Translations under genes and position numbers: made by a program
The notes under the pieces: model-generated
The model's input: the letters and a program-made list of their open reading frames with translations, nothing else
Database searches by the model: none
Told to the model about the DNA's origin: nothing
NCBI GenBank assembly: GCA_903900235.1
Contig: CAIUMH010000112.1
Coordinates: forward strand, 1-41,955
Length of the DNA stretch: 41,955 nucleotides
Reading direction: 5' to 3'
Origin: an uncultured Actinomycetes bacterium
Lineage (GTDB): Bacteria; Actinomycetota; Acidimicrobiia; Acidimicrobiales; RAAP-2
In this document: positions 29,428 through 38,910 of the stretch, piece after piece
Position numbering within the stretch: position 1 is the first letter of the stretch
Layout: every line of letters starts with the position of its first letter

Positions 29428-30023
29428 GCCATCTGACCCCCGAGCGTCGTCAGCGCTGCGAGCGGCTCATCGCTCTGTACCCCCAGAAGCGCAGCGCACT
29501 GATCCCGCTGTGCCACATCGCCCAAGAGCAGGACGGCTATCTCTCTGAGCCGGCCATGATCGAGATCGCCGCCATGGTGGGCGTGACGCCGGCCGAGGTC
29601 CAGGGCACCGCCACCTTCTATGACATGCTCCACACCGAGCCGGTCGGCACCTATGTCGTGGGTGTCTGCACGAACATTGCCTGCCTCCTCGCTGGCGGCG
29701 ACGACCTGCTGGCCCACGCCGAGTCCAGCCTCGGCGTCCGTGCGGGAGGCACCACTGACGATGGCGTGTTCACCCTTGAAGAGACCGAGTGTCTCGCCGA
29801 TTGTGACGTGGCCCCATGCGTGCAGGTGAACCATCGCTATGTCCGCACGACGACGCCCGACGCTCTCGATGGATTGCTGGCTGAACTTCGTGAGGGCGGC
29901 CGAGCCGATGAGATTCCGACGCATGGCAACCTGATCCGTGTCCAGCGCACGACAGGCCTGGTCGCCGATCCCGAGGCCATCGCCGCCGAGCGAGCGGCGA
30001 AGCGTGAGGAGGCCGGCGCATGA
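29424..30023 (+). CDS. nuoE: NADH-quinone oxidoreductase subunit E
   Basis: A 199-residue thioredoxin-like subunit with a [2Fe-2S] cluster (N1a). The ligands are Cys82 and Cys87 (VCTNIAC) and Cys123 and Cys127 (ECLADC). The helical N-terminus with AALPLCHIAQEQDGYL-like sequence is standard. The C-terminal extension of about 35 residues after NHRYVRTTTPD is charged. ATGA overlaps on both sides. Confidence 0.96.
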   Translation: MSHLTPERRQRCERLIALYPQKRSALIPLCHIAQEQDGYLSEPAMIEIAAMVGVTPAEVQGTATFYDMLHTEPVGTYVVGVCTNIACLLAGGDDLLAHAESSLGVRAGGTTDDGVFTLEETECLADCDVAPCVQVNHRYVRTTTPDALDGLLAELREGGRADEIPTHGNLIRVQRTTGLVADPEAIAAERAAKREEAGA

Positions 30024-31324
30024 GCTTGACTGACGCACCTCGAATTGTCACGGCCCGGGCCGGCTTCGATGACTCACACTCGATCGATCGATTTCTGGCC
30101 ACGGGTGGCTTCGATGGACTACGCAAGGCACTGACACTCTCGCCGACGCAGGTCTGCGAGCAGGTCGACACCGCTTCACTGCTTGGTCGTGGCGGCGCCG
30201 GCTTCCCGGCCGGGCGCAAATGGTCGATGTTGCGCAAGGCTGATGTGTCCTATCTCGTCATCAACGGTGACGAGTCTGAGCCGGCCACCTTCAAGGACCA
30301 CCTTCTCGTTGAGAAGGAACCGCACCAGCTCATCGAAGGTGTGGTCATCGCCGCCTATGCCCTCCAGGTCAGCCAGGCCTTCATCTTCCTGCGCGGCGAG
30401 TTCGCCCTCGGTCTCGAGCGGGTCCAGACTGCGGTCAACGATGCCTATGCCGCTGGAGCGCTCGGCCAGAACATCTTCGGCTCTGGCTTCAGCCTTGACA
30501 TCGTGGTGCACCCGGGCGCGGGGGCCTACATCTGCGGCGAGGAGACCTCGCTGCTCGAATCGCTCGAGGGCAAGCGCGGGTTTCCCCGCATCAAGCCCCC
30601 CTTCTTCCCGGCAGCCATCGGCCTCTACGGAGAGCCCACGGTGGTCAACAACGTCGAAACGGTATCGAACCTTCCATGGATCGTGCTCAATGGCGGCGAG
30701 GCATTCGCCGCCCTTGGCGAGGGACGCTCGACTGGGACCCGACTCTTCGCCCTGTCGGGCCACGTCCGCAATCCTGCGGTCTATGAGCTCGAGATGGTGA
30801 AGCACACCTTCCGGGACCTCATCTTCGCCCCGACCCTCGGCGGCGGCATTCCCTCAGGGACCGGCGTCAAGGCCATCATCCCCGGTGGCGTCTCCGCTCC
30901 CTGGTTCTACGAAGAGCACCTCGATCTCCCGCTCGGCCAAGATGAGGTCGCCGAGGCTGGCTCGATGCTCGGCTCGGGCTCGATTGTCGTCATGGACGAG
31001 ACCACCTGCATGGTCAAGGCCGCCTGGCGCATCACTCGCTTCTTCTCCCGCGAGTCCTGTGGGCAGTGCACACCGTGCCGTGAGGGCTCGGGTTGGCTCG
31101 AGCGAATCCTGTTCCGGCTTGAGAATGGTCAGGGCCGTCGCGAGGACCTCGATCTGCTCCTCGACCTCTGTGACAACATTGCGCCGGGACTGACTTGGCC
31201 GCCGCAGCAGACCACCATCTGCGTGCTTGGTCCCTCCATTCCATCGTCGATCCACTCGTCGATCTCGAGGTTCCGCGACGAGTTCCTCGCCCACATCACG
31301 CAAGGGAGGTGCCCGCATGCCTGA
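30020..31324 (+). CDS. nuoF: NADH-quinone oxidoreductase subunit F (NADH-binding)
   Basis: A 434-residue subunit that binds NADH, FMN and cluster N3. GRGGAGFPAGRKW (NADH/FMN glycine loop), GDESEPATFKD, GAGAYICGEETSLLESLEG and the cluster motif ESCGQCTPCREG near residue 346 are all intact. It takes the hydride from NADH and passes electrons to NuoE and NuoG. The ATG overlaps the nuoE stop, and its end overlaps nuoG by 8 bases. Confidence 0.97.
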   Translation: MSLTDAPRIVTARAGFDDSHSIDRFLATGGFDGLRKALTLSPTQVCEQVDTASLLGRGGAGFPAGRKWSMLRKADVSYLVINGDESEPATFKDHLLVEKEPHQLIEGVVIAAYALQVSQAFIFLRGEFALGLERVQTAVNDAYAAGALGQNIFGSGFSLDIVVHPGAGAYICGEETSLLESLEGKRGFPRIKPPFFPAAIGLYGEPTVVNNVETVSNLPWIVLNGGEAFAALGEGRSTGTRLFALSGHVRNPAVYELEMVKHTFRDLIFAPTLGGGIPSGTGVKAIIPGGVSAPWFYEEHLDLPLGQDEVAEAGSMLGSGSIVVMDETTCMVKAAWRITRFFSRESCGQCTPCREGSGWLERILFRLENGQGRREDLDLLLDLCDNIAPGLTWPPQQTTICVLGPSIPSSIHSSISRFRDEFLAHITQGRCPHA

Positions 31325-34022
31325 GGAGACTCCGGACAACGAGATCACCTTCACCCTCGACGGCCGCGAGGTGACCGCAGCGAAGGGCGAGATGATCATC
31401 GCCGCCGCCGAGCGGGCCGGCACCTATATTCCTCGCTTCTGTTACCACCCCCGGATGGAGCCGGTCGGCGTGTGCCGCATGTGCCTCGTCGAGGTGGAGG
31501 GCCCACGAGGCTCGACGCTGATGCCCTCGTGCTACGTGGCAGTCGGCGACGGCATGGCCGTGACCACCGACTCGGACAAGGTCAAGAAGGCTCAGGACGG
31601 GGTCCTCGAGTTTCTGCTGGCCAACCACCCGCTCGACTGCCCGGTCTGCGACAAGGGCGGCGAGTGCCCCCTCCAGGACCAGACCTTGGCCCACGGACCC
31701 GGTGAAACCCGCTTCGTCGAGGAGAAGCGACACTTCGCCAAGCCCATCCCGATCTCCGAGTTGGTCCTGCTCGACCGGGAGCGCTGCATCCAGTGCAGCC
31801 GCTGCACCCGCTTCGCTGAGGAGGTGGCCGGTGAGGCCCTGATCGACTTCTCCGGACGTGGTGACATGGTCGAGGTCTCGACCTTCCCCGGGGAGCCCTT
31901 CAGCTCGTACTTCTCGGGCAATACCGTGCAGATCTGCCCGGTCGGAGCGCTGACCGCCACCGCCTACCGCTTCGCAGCCCGCCCTTGGGACCTCGAGCAG
32001 GTCGAGTCGACCTGCACCGGTTGTGCCGTGGGCTGTCGGGTGGCGGTGCAGTCGTCGGCCGGACGGCTCACGCGACTCCTCGGCGTCGATGCCGACCCCG
32101 TGAACCACAGCTGGCTCTGCGACAAGGGACGCTTCGCGTTCGAATCGGTCAATGGCCCAGACGATGGTGGTTCGTCACTCGATCTCACTGACCCCCGCCG
32201 TCGTATCGACGAGCCCATGGTCCGCCGAGACGGCGAGCTCGTGGCCGTCGGATGGTCGGAGGCGCTGCGTCGCACCGTCGAGATCCTTCGCTCGGCTGGA
32301 GCAGACCACCTGGGCTCCATCGGTGGCGCTCAGACGACGAATGAGGGCGCCTTCGCCTGGACCACCTTGCTCAAGGGAATCATCGGCACCGACTCGGTTG
32401 ATGCCCAGCTCGGCGATGGTTTGGATCCTGCTCTGATCTCCGCCCTTCCGCGAGCCACCATCGACGAGGCCGCCTCGGCCTGCACGGTGCTGCTGCTGAG
32501 CGGCGACCTTCGCGAAGAGCTGCCGGTGCTGTTCCTGCGCCTTCGGGGAGCGGCGATGTCCGGACAGACCTCGCTGATCGACCTCGGACCGCGTGCCAAC
32601 CCACTCGGGGATCTGGCCAAGGTCCGGCTCGCAGCTCGTCCCGGAGACTCGCTTCTGATCGCTCGAGCGTTGGGCGGTGACTCCTCGGCGGAAGTCTCGC
32701 TGCGCACCCACCCAGAGGGTCGCACCTTCACCGATGACGACCTCGTCGAGGCTCGACGTCTACTCGGCACCGATGGTGAGGGCGTCGTGATCGTGCTCGG
32801 ACGCACCTCGCTCGCCGAAGACCCCCATCTCGTCGAGGCAGCGGCGCGGTCGCTGGCGGCCACGTATCCCAAGGCCACCTTCTTGCCGGCACTGCGTCGG
32901 GCCAACACGATGGGGGCTATCGACATGGGCCTCGTCCCCGGACTGCTGCCCGGTCGCATCGCGCTCGGCTCGGCGGGCGATGCACTGGCCGAACTCCTCC
33001 CGGCAGCGTCGATGGCGCCGGGTCGTTCGACGCTGGCCCAGCTCGCTGCGCTCGCCGATGGAAGCCAGACTGCACTGTTGCTGCTCGGAGCGGAGCCTCT
33101 CTTCGACGTCCCCGATGCCGCCCTCGCTGAGCGCGCCATGACCGCTGGGGCCCAGATCATCGCCGTCACGGGCCACGGCGGACCGTCATTGGCCCATTGT
33201 GAGGTGGTCCTTCCAGTCGCCGTGGCCCATGAGCGAGTCGGCTCGACCACCAACCTCGAGGGCCGGGTGTCGGCGCTGAGCCAGAAGGTGATGCCGCCAG
33301 CGCTGGCCTGGCCAGATTGGATGATCGCTGGTGAGCTCGCCGCCCTGCTGGGCACAGACCTTGGCTGGAGCACCGTCGAGGACGTGACCGATGCCATTGC
33401 CGCCACGGTGGGCACGCATGCCGGAGTGACCGCCTCGCTACTGGCCAGCCCGGCCGCGGCTGATGGAGTCGTGGTCCCTTTGACCGGAGCGATCTCCGGA
33501 CCACGGGCCCTGCTCGATCCGACGGCTGTGCCGGGTCTGGCGTCACCGGACAAGGTGGGCCTCAGTGCCTTCACCGGCGCCATGGTCGAGCCGATCGCCG
33601 TTGCCGTGCCGACGGGAGGACCTCGTCCACTGGTCCTCACAGACCTTGCGGTCCCGGCGCCCACGGACCCTCCGGCCCCGGACAGCTACTCCCTGCGCCT
33701 CGTGGCCAGTCGAACGCTCTATGACGGCGGTACTCAAGTCGTCGCCTCGCCGGCGCTCGACGACCTTCGGCCTGACGCAGTGGCCTTCGTCAATCCCTAT
33801 GACCTCGACCGACTCGGAGTGACGACGGGCGACGAGGTGCGTCTGCGCTCACCCAAGGCCAGCCTCGTCATCACGGTCACGGCCGACGAGGGGACGCTGC
33901 GGGGCACCGTGGCGATGGACTTCGGCACGGCGGTGCTGGGCTCTGAGGTACACACCAATGCCGTTGCCTCGCTGATCGATGCGACCTCATTGGTGACCGA
34001 TGTCAGGATGGAGTCGCTGTGA
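31317..34022 (+). CDS. nuoG: NADH-quinone oxidoreductase subunit G
   Basis: A 901-residue largest peripheral subunit. The N-terminal [2Fe-2S] domain has FCYHPRMEPVGVCRMC (Cys42, Cys53, Cys56) and Cys72. It is followed by HPLDCPVCDKGGEC for the His-Cys3 cluster, CIQCSRCTRF for a 4Fe-4S cluster, and CTGCAVGC for the next centre. The remaining 650 residues are a molybdopterin-oxidoreductase-like domain without a cofactor in complex I. This half is the least conserved and rich in Ala and Leu. The ATG at 31317 follows GGGAGG and overlaps nuoF. Confidence 0.96.
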   Translation: MPEETPDNEITFTLDGREVTAAKGEMIIAAAERAGTYIPRFCYHPRMEPVGVCRMCLVEVEGPRGSTLMPSCYVAVGDGMAVTTDSDKVKKAQDGVLEFLLANHPLDCPVCDKGGECPLQDQTLAHGPGETRFVEEKRHFAKPIPISELVLLDRERCIQCSRCTRFAEEVAGEALIDFSGRGDMVEVSTFPGEPFSSYFSGNTVQICPVGALTATAYRFAARPWDLEQVESTCTGCAVGCRVAVQSSAGRLTRLLGVDADPVNHSWLCDKGRFAFESVNGPDDGGSSLDLTDPRRRIDEPMVRRDGELVAVGWSEALRRTVEILRSAGADHLGSIGGAQTTNEGAFAWTTLLKGIIGTDSVDAQLGDGLDPALISALPRATIDEAASACTVLLLSGDLREELPVLFLRLRGAAMSGQTSLIDLGPRANPLGDLAKVRLAARPGDSLLIARALGGDSSAEVSLRTHPEGRTFTDDDLVEARRLLGTDGEGVVIVLGRTSLAEDPHLVEAAARSLAATYPKATFLPALRRANTMGAIDMGLVPGLLPGRIALGSAGDALAELLPAASMAPGRSTLAQLAALADGSQTALLLLGAEPLFDVPDAALAERAMTAGAQIIAVTGHGGPSLAHCEVVLPVAVAHERVGSTTNLEGRVSALSQKVMPPALAWPDWMIAGELAALLGTDLGWSTVEDVTDAIAATVGTHAGVTASLLASPAAADGVVVPLTGAISGPRALLDPTAVPGLASPDKVGLSAFTGAMVEPIAVAVPTGGPRPLVLTDLAVPAPTDPPAPDSYSLRLVASRTLYDGGTQVVASPALDDLRPDAVAFVNPYDLDRLGVTTGDEVRLRSPKASLVITVTADEGTLRGTVAMDFGTAVLGSEVHTNAVASLIDATSLVTDVRMESL

Positions 34023-35272
34023 GTACCCTCCACCTCCTCGCGAGCAATGGGGACCCCCTCTACTTCGCCGGCCTCAACTGGGCCGTCCTGTTGATCGTGC
34101 TCATCAAGGTCGTGATCTCCTTCGCCGTCTGCATGGGCGCGGTCACGATGATGATCTGGTTCGAGCGCAAGGCGATTTCGGACATGCAGAGCCGCATCGG
34201 CCCTGACCGGGCGGGCCCCTGGGGGATCCTGCAGTCTCTGGCTGACGGGATCAAGCTCTTCTTCAAGGAGGACCTGATCCCCGAGCAGGCCGACAGCTTC
34301 GTCTTCAAGCTGGCTCCCTATCTCTCTGTGGTCCCGGCCCTGATCGTCTTCACGGTGGTCCCGGTCGGCGGCGTGGTGACGGTGGCCGGCCACACCTTCG
34401 AGCTGCAGATCGCCGACCCGCCCATCGGGATCTTGCTCGTCCTCGCCATGTCGGCCATCGGCGTCTACGGCATCTTGCTGGCCGGCTGGGCCTCGGGATC
34501 GAAGTACCCGCTGATGAGCGCTGTGCGCTCGTCAGCCCAGATGATCTCCTACGAGGCGGCTCTCGGAATGACCGTGGTGACGGTGGTGCTGATCACCGGA
34601 TCGCTGTCGACTCGCACGATCGTCGATGCCCAGTCCGGTGCCCCGTGGCACTGGAACGTCATCCGTCTCGGCGTTGTGCCCTTCGTGCTGTTCCTGATCG
34701 CTGGCATCGCCGAGACGAACCGACCGCCCTTCGACGTCGTCGAGGCGGAGTCCGAGCTGGTCGGCGGCTTCAACACCGAGTACTCCTCGATCCGGTTCGC
34801 GCTGTTCTATCTTGCCGAGTTCCTCAACACGATCACCATGTCGGCCATCGTGGTCACGCTGTTCTTCGGCGGCCCTGCCGGACCGGTGCCGCACATCGCG
34901 TATGTGGCGTGGGTCTTCCCCATCCTGTGGTTCCTGGGCAAGACCGTGGCCTTCTGCTTCTTGTTCGTGTGGCTGCGCGGTGCGCTGCCTCGGATGCGCT
35001 ACGACCGTCTCATGGATCTCGGTTGGAAGCGGCTGATCCCGGCCTCGCTGGCGTGGATGCTGCTCGTCGCTGGGTTCATGATCTCCGCCTGGTGGGGTGT
35101 CGGCATGGTGGCGGCTGTCCTCGCCGGCGCCGCCCTGCTGTCTCGTACCTTCACGCTCGGACAGGAGCTCGAAGCCGCCGATCAGGCCGTCCTGCCGCCG
35201 GTCGGTTCCCGACCAATCTCTCCGTCCCGGCTGCGCGAGCTGACCGACCGTACCGAGGAGGACGAGGCCTGA
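34019..35272 (+). CDS. nuoH: NADH-quinone oxidoreductase subunit H
   Basis: A 417-residue membrane subunit at the junction of the two arms, with about eight transmembrane helices. The loop FERKAISDMQSRIGPDRAGPWGILQSLADGIKLFFKED (in part) and the segment AETNRPPFDVVEAESELVGGFNTEY (in part) are the family's quinone-channel and proton-path signatures, with conserved acidic residues. The C-terminal tail of about 50 residues is charged. GTG start in the nuoG stop (GTGA). The stop shares one base with the nuoI start. Confidence 0.97.
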   Translation: MSTLHLLASNGDPLYFAGLNWAVLLIVLIKVVISFAVCMGAVTMMIWFERKAISDMQSRIGPDRAGPWGILQSLADGIKLFFKEDLIPEQADSFVFKLAPYLSVVPALIVFTVVPVGGVVTVAGHTFELQIADPPIGILLVLAMSAIGVYGILLAGWASGSKYPLMSAVRSSAQMISYEAALGMTVVTVVLITGSLSTRTIVDAQSGAPWHWNVIRLGVVPFVLFLIAGIAETNRPPFDVVEAESELVGGFNTEYSSIRFALFYLAEFLNTITMSAIVVTLFFGGPAGPVPHIAYVAWVFPILWFLGKTVAFCFLFVWLRGALPRMRYDRLMDLGWKRLIPASLAWMLLVAGFMISAWWGVGMVAAVLAGAALLSRTFTLGQELEAADQAVLPPVGSRPISPSRLRELTDRTEEDEA

Positions 35273-36093
35273 TGGGGCTCCTCGACGACATCAAGAGCGA
35301 ATTCTCCTTCTTCGGAGGCTTTACCCTGACGGCCAAGCACCTCACCCGGCCTCGGGTGACGCGTCGCTACCCGGAGGAGAAGAAGCCCAAGCAGCCTCGC
35401 CAGCACGGCCGTCATGTCCTCAACCGCTACGAGGACGGCATGGAGAAGTGCATCGGGTGCGAGCTGTGCGCCGGCGTCTGCCCGGCGGACTGCATCTATG
35501 TCCGCGGTCTCGACAACCCCCCGGACCACCCGGTCTCCCCGGGTGAGCGCTATGGCTACGTCTACGAGATCAACTACCTGCGCTGCATCCACTGCGACAT
35601 GTGCGTGGAGGCATGCCCGACCGAGGCCATCACTGAGTCGAAGATGTTTGAGTTCTCCTTCACCAACCGGGCCGACGCCATCTACACCAAGGCCGAGCTC
35701 GTGGTGGATGACGACGGTATGCCCCAGAAGCTTCCATGGGAGGACTGGCGTCCTGGTGAGGAGACCATGACGGGTGGCTGGATGCGAGCGACTGCACCGG
35801 CCGGAAATGCTGACTTCGAGGGCGAGGTCCAGTGGTCCGCCGATCTCGGAGCGGGCATCCGGGCTTCCGAGGGCGGGCAGTCAGGGCATGGCGATGACGC
35901 CGCGACGGGCACCAAGGCGCTGCGCGATGTGCTCGAGTCGCACCTGCTGACCGCAGAGATCCCGGCCGAGCACAAGGGGATGCGCGGTCGGATCTGGCGG
36001 GCCAAGTTGAACCAGGAGCGCCACAAGCGCCAGCTGGCGTCGATGAAGGATCGGGTTGCGGAGATGCGCGCTGCGAAGAAGGCGGCGAAGTGA
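35272..36093 (+). CDS. nuoI: NADH-quinone oxidoreductase subunit I, with C-terminal extension
   Basis: A 273-residue ferredoxin-like subunit that holds clusters N6a and N6b. The two motifs are CIGCELCAGVCP (Cys60, 63, 66, 70) and CIHCDMCVEACP (Cys105, 108, 111, 115), with normal spacing. The conserved core ends near residue 165. The next 105 residues are an extension: a Gly/Glu/Asp-rich part, then a helical basic end (RGRIWRAKLNQERHKRQLAS, then [16 protein letters not shown]). Typical NuoI proteins have about 160-210 residues. The ATG shares one base with the nuoH stop. Confidence 0.96.
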   Translation: MGLLDDIKSEFSFFGGFTLTAKHLTRPRVTRRYPEEKKPKQPRQHGRHVLNRYEDGMEKCIGCELCAGVCPADCIYVRGLDNPPDHPVSPGERYGYVYEINYLRCIHCDMCVEACPTEAITESKMFEFSFTNRADAIYTKAELVVDDDGMPQKLPWEDWRPGEETMTGGWMRATAPAGNADFEGEVQWSADLGAGIRASEGGQSGHGDDAATGTKALRDVLESHLLTAEIPAEHKGMRGRIWRAKLNQERHKRQLASMKDRVAEMRAAKKAAK

Positions 36094-36713
36094 CCGGTTT
36101 GTTCATCGCCTCAGTGGCGCGCACCATCCCCGACACCACCGTGTTTGTGGCCGGAGCCCTGATGATCTTGGCCGGAGGCATCGGGGTCATTGCCTGCAAG
36201 AATCCGGTGCACTCGGCACTGTCGATGGTGCTGACCCTCTTCGGGGTGGCCGTGGAGTTCATCGAGCAGCAGGCGGAGTTCCTCGCCGCGGTGCAGATCA
36301 TCGTCTACGCCGGGGCCATCGTCGTCCTGTTCTTGTTCGTGATCATGTTTCTCGGTGTCGACCAGAACGATGACGTCCACGACGAGCCACTGGTGGCTCA
36401 GCGACCGTTGGCAGTGTTGTTGGTGATCATCGCTGTCATCTCGATCATCGCCCTCGGCATCGAGGCAGGATGGGCGGTGGGTCCCCATCACGTGACCGGC
36501 AAGACCTTCGGGCCGTATCAGAATGTCGGCGAGGTTGGCCGCTCGGTCTTCACCACCTACCTGTTCGCGTTCGAGGCCACGGCCGCCCTGCTGATCATCG
36601 CCGTCGTCGGTGCGGTGGTCCTCGCTCGTCGGTCGGGAGCCGCTACCAGCGATGCCGTCCTTCCTTCCCTCGCTCCGACCGGGGCCCCTCAAGATGAGGA
36701 GGTGACGTCGTGA
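36090..36713 (+). CDS. nuoJ: NADH-quinone oxidoreductase subunit J
   Basis: A 207-residue membrane subunit with five hydrophobic helices. [50 protein letters not shown] (in part) is the signature of helices 2-3, which include the pi-bulge region of complex I. The C-terminus after the last helix is a short polar tail. GTG start in the nuoI stop (GTGA), and the stop overlaps the nuoK GTG. Confidence 0.95.
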   Translation: MTGLFIASVARTIPDTTVFVAGALMILAGGIGVIACKNPVHSALSMVLTLFGVAVEFIEQQAEFLAAVQIIVYAGAIVVLFLFVIMFLGVDQNDDVHDEPLVAQRPLAVLLVIIAVISIIALGIEAGWAVGPHHVTGKTFGPYQNVGEVGRSVFTTYLFAFEATAALLIIAVVGAVVLARRSGAATSDAVLPSLAPTGAPQDEEVTS

Positions 36714-37015
36714 GCATCCCGGGAAGCTGGTATCTCATCTTGTCGGCACTGCTCTTCGGCATCGGCGCCCTCGGTCTCCTGATCCGCCGCAATGTGCTCA
36801 TCATGTTCATGTGCCTTGAGTTGATGCTCAATGCCGCCAACCTGAGTTTCGTGACCTTCTCGAGGATGCTCGGGGACATCGCCGGGCAGTCGGCGGTGTT
36901 CTTCGTCCTCGTCGTGGCCGCAGCCGAGGTAGTCGTCGGCTTGGGCATCGTTGTGGCGATCTTCCGTCGTCGGGCCACCGCCGTGGCCGATGACATTTCC
37001 GGGATGAGGGACTGA
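36710..37015 (+). CDS. nuoK: NADH-quinone oxidoreductase subunit K
   Basis: A 101-residue membrane subunit with three helices. [26 protein letters not shown] (in part) carries the conserved Glu of the proton path (CLELML), and [25 protein letters not shown] (in part) carries the second (AAAEVVVG). GTG start in the nuoJ stop. Four bases separate it from nuoL. Confidence 0.96.
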   Translation: MSIPGSWYLILSALLFGIGALGLLIRRNVLIMFMCLELMLNAANLSFVTFSRMLGDIAGQSAVFFVLVVAAAEVVVGLGIVVAIFRRRATAVADDISGMRD

Positions 37016-37019
37016 CGCC

Positions 37020-38906
37020 GTGCTGCACCAGATCTACCTGATGCCCCTGCTCCCGCTCGTCGGGTTCCTGATCCTTGTGGCCTTCGGGCGCCGGATGAGC
37101 GAGCGGACGGCCGGGATCATCGGAACCACAGCCGTGGCGGGTGCCTTCGTGGTGGCCGCAGGGAGCTTCTTTGCCCTGCTCGGCCAGTCAAACCGCGAGG
37201 TGACTCAGAGCCTGTTCACCTGGATCCCCGTCGGGTCGCTCCAGGTCAAGGTCTCGTTCCTCCTCGACCCGCTGTCGGTGACGATGGTGCTGTTCGTGAC
37301 CTTCATCTCGGCGCTTATCCACCTGTACTCCATGGGATACATGCGCGGAGAGCGGGACTTCACCAAGTTCTTCATCTACCTGAACCTCTTCGTGGCCTCG
37401 ATGCTGGTCCTGGTCCTAGCCAACAACCTGCTGCTCACCTTCGTGGGCTGGGAGGGCGTAGGTGTCTGCTCCTACTGGCTGGTGTCGTTCTATTTCGACA
37501 AGGACGCCGCAGCGTCGGCTGGCAAGAAGGCCTTCATCTACAACCGAGTGGGTGATGTCGGACTCCTGTTGGCGATGTTCCTGATCTTCTCCAACGTCGG
37601 CACACTCGACTACCTCTCGATCTTCTCGCACGCCTCGGCCTTCTCGTCGCTGACTGCGACGCTGATCGTGCTGGCCCTGCTGCTGGCCGCGTCGGGCAAG
37701 TCGGCCCAGATCCCGCTGTTCAACTGGCTTCCCGATGCCATGGAAGGACCGACTCCGGTCTCGGCACTGATCCACGCAGCCACCATGGTCACCGCCGGCG
37801 TCTACCTGCTCTGCCGGATGAACCCGGTGCTCCACCTGGCCCCGAACGCCGAAATAGTGATCGCCACCATCGGAGCGACCACCGCATTCGTGGCGGCCAC
37901 GGTGGCCACTGCCCAAGATGACATCAAGAAGGTTCTGGCCTTCTCGACCGTGTCGCAGATCGGCTTCATGGTCATGGCGGTCGGCGCCAATGCCTACGTG
38001 GCCGCCGTCTTCCTCATGGTCTGCCACGCCTTCTACAAGGCCCTCCTGTTCCTCTCGGCCGGCTCGGTGATCCACGGCCTCCACCACGAGCAGAACATCA
38101 AGCGCATGGGCGCCCTGCGCAAATTGATGCCCTGGACCTTTGGAGCCTTCCTGATCGGATGGCTGTCGATCGCCGGCGTGCCACCGTTCGCCTCGTTCTG
38201 GTCCAAGGGCGATGTGCTCGACAACGTCTATCGCCACTATCCGGCGCTGTGGGTGCTGGGCCTCGTGACGGCGTTGCTGACGGCGTACTACATGAGCCGG
38301 TTGTTCTACCTCACCTTCACCGGAAAGGCCCGCTTCTCCGAGGAAGGCCCCAACGGAGAGCACCCGATCGCCACTCCGCACGAGTCGCCCTGGACCATGC
38401 GCCTGCCGCTCGTCGTTCTGGCCATTGGATCGCTGGCCATCTCGGTGATCGACTTCCCATGGGCCCATGATCTCTCCCTGGCCCACTTCCTTGAGCCGGT
38501 CTTCCGCACGACGATCTACGAGCCTCACGAGTCCGTCGGTCTGCTGTATCTGCTCGGCGGCATCGACGCCGTGGTCGCCCTGGCCGGTGTGGTGATCGCC
38601 TGGATCATCTGGTCGAAGAAGACCGAACGGCCAAACCTCGAGCGGAGCTTCTTCCGCAACGTCTGGTACTGGGACAACTTCTATGACCTGCTCATCGGCC
38701 GGCCTCTCACGAGGTTCTCGCAGTTCTGCCTCAATGTGGTCGATCTCAAGATCCTCGATGGCGCCGTCAATGGGGTGGCCAGCCTGGCCACCCGATCGGC
38801 CAAGGGCATCCGGAAGGTCCAGACGGGCCAAGTCCGCCAGTATGCACTGGTCCTCGTAGCCGGCATCGCCGCCTTGCTCCTCTACCTCCTGATCCGGGTG
38901 CACTGA
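37020..38906 (+). CDS. nuoL: NADH-quinone oxidoreductase subunit L
   Basis: A 628-residue antiporter-like proton-pumping subunit. FVGWEGVGVCSYWLVSFY, KAFIYNRVGDVGLLLAMF and GKSAQIPLFNWLPDAMEGPTPVSALIHAATMVTAGVYLL (in part) are the core, with the conserved Glu and Lys of the half-channels. The C-terminal part contains the long lateral helix and a final transmembrane helix. The GTG start at 37020 is followed by LHQIYLMPLLPLVG, and a GAGG lies about 10 bases upstream. Four bases separate it from nuoM. Confidence 0.96.
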   Translation: MLHQIYLMPLLPLVGFLILVAFGRRMSERTAGIIGTTAVAGAFVVAAGSFFALLGQSNREVTQSLFTWIPVGSLQVKVSFLLDPLSVTMVLFVTFISALIHLYSMGYMRGERDFTKFFIYLNLFVASMLVLVLANNLLLTFVGWEGVGVCSYWLVSFYFDKDAAASAGKKAFIYNRVGDVGLLLAMFLIFSNVGTLDYLSIFSHASAFSSLTATLIVLALLLAASGKSAQIPLFNWLPDAMEGPTPVSALIHAATMVTAGVYLLCRMNPVLHLAPNAEIVIATIGATTAFVAATVATAQDDIKKVLAFSTVSQIGFMVMAVGANAYVAAVFLMVCHAFYKALLFLSAGSVIHGLHHEQNIKRMGALRKLMPWTFGAFLIGWLSIAGVPPFASFWSKGDVLDNVYRHYPALWVLGLVTALLTAYYMSRLFYLTFTGKARFSEEGPNGEHPIATPHESPWTMRLPLVVLAIGSLAISVIDFPWAHDLSLAHFLEPVFRTTIYEPHESVGLLYLLGGIDAVVALAGVVIAWIIWSKKTERPNLERSFFRNVWYWDNFYDLLIGRPLTRFSQFCLNVVDLKILDGAVNGVASLATRSAKGIRKVQTGQVRQYALVLVAGIAALLLYLLIRVH

Positions 38907-38910
38907 TTCG

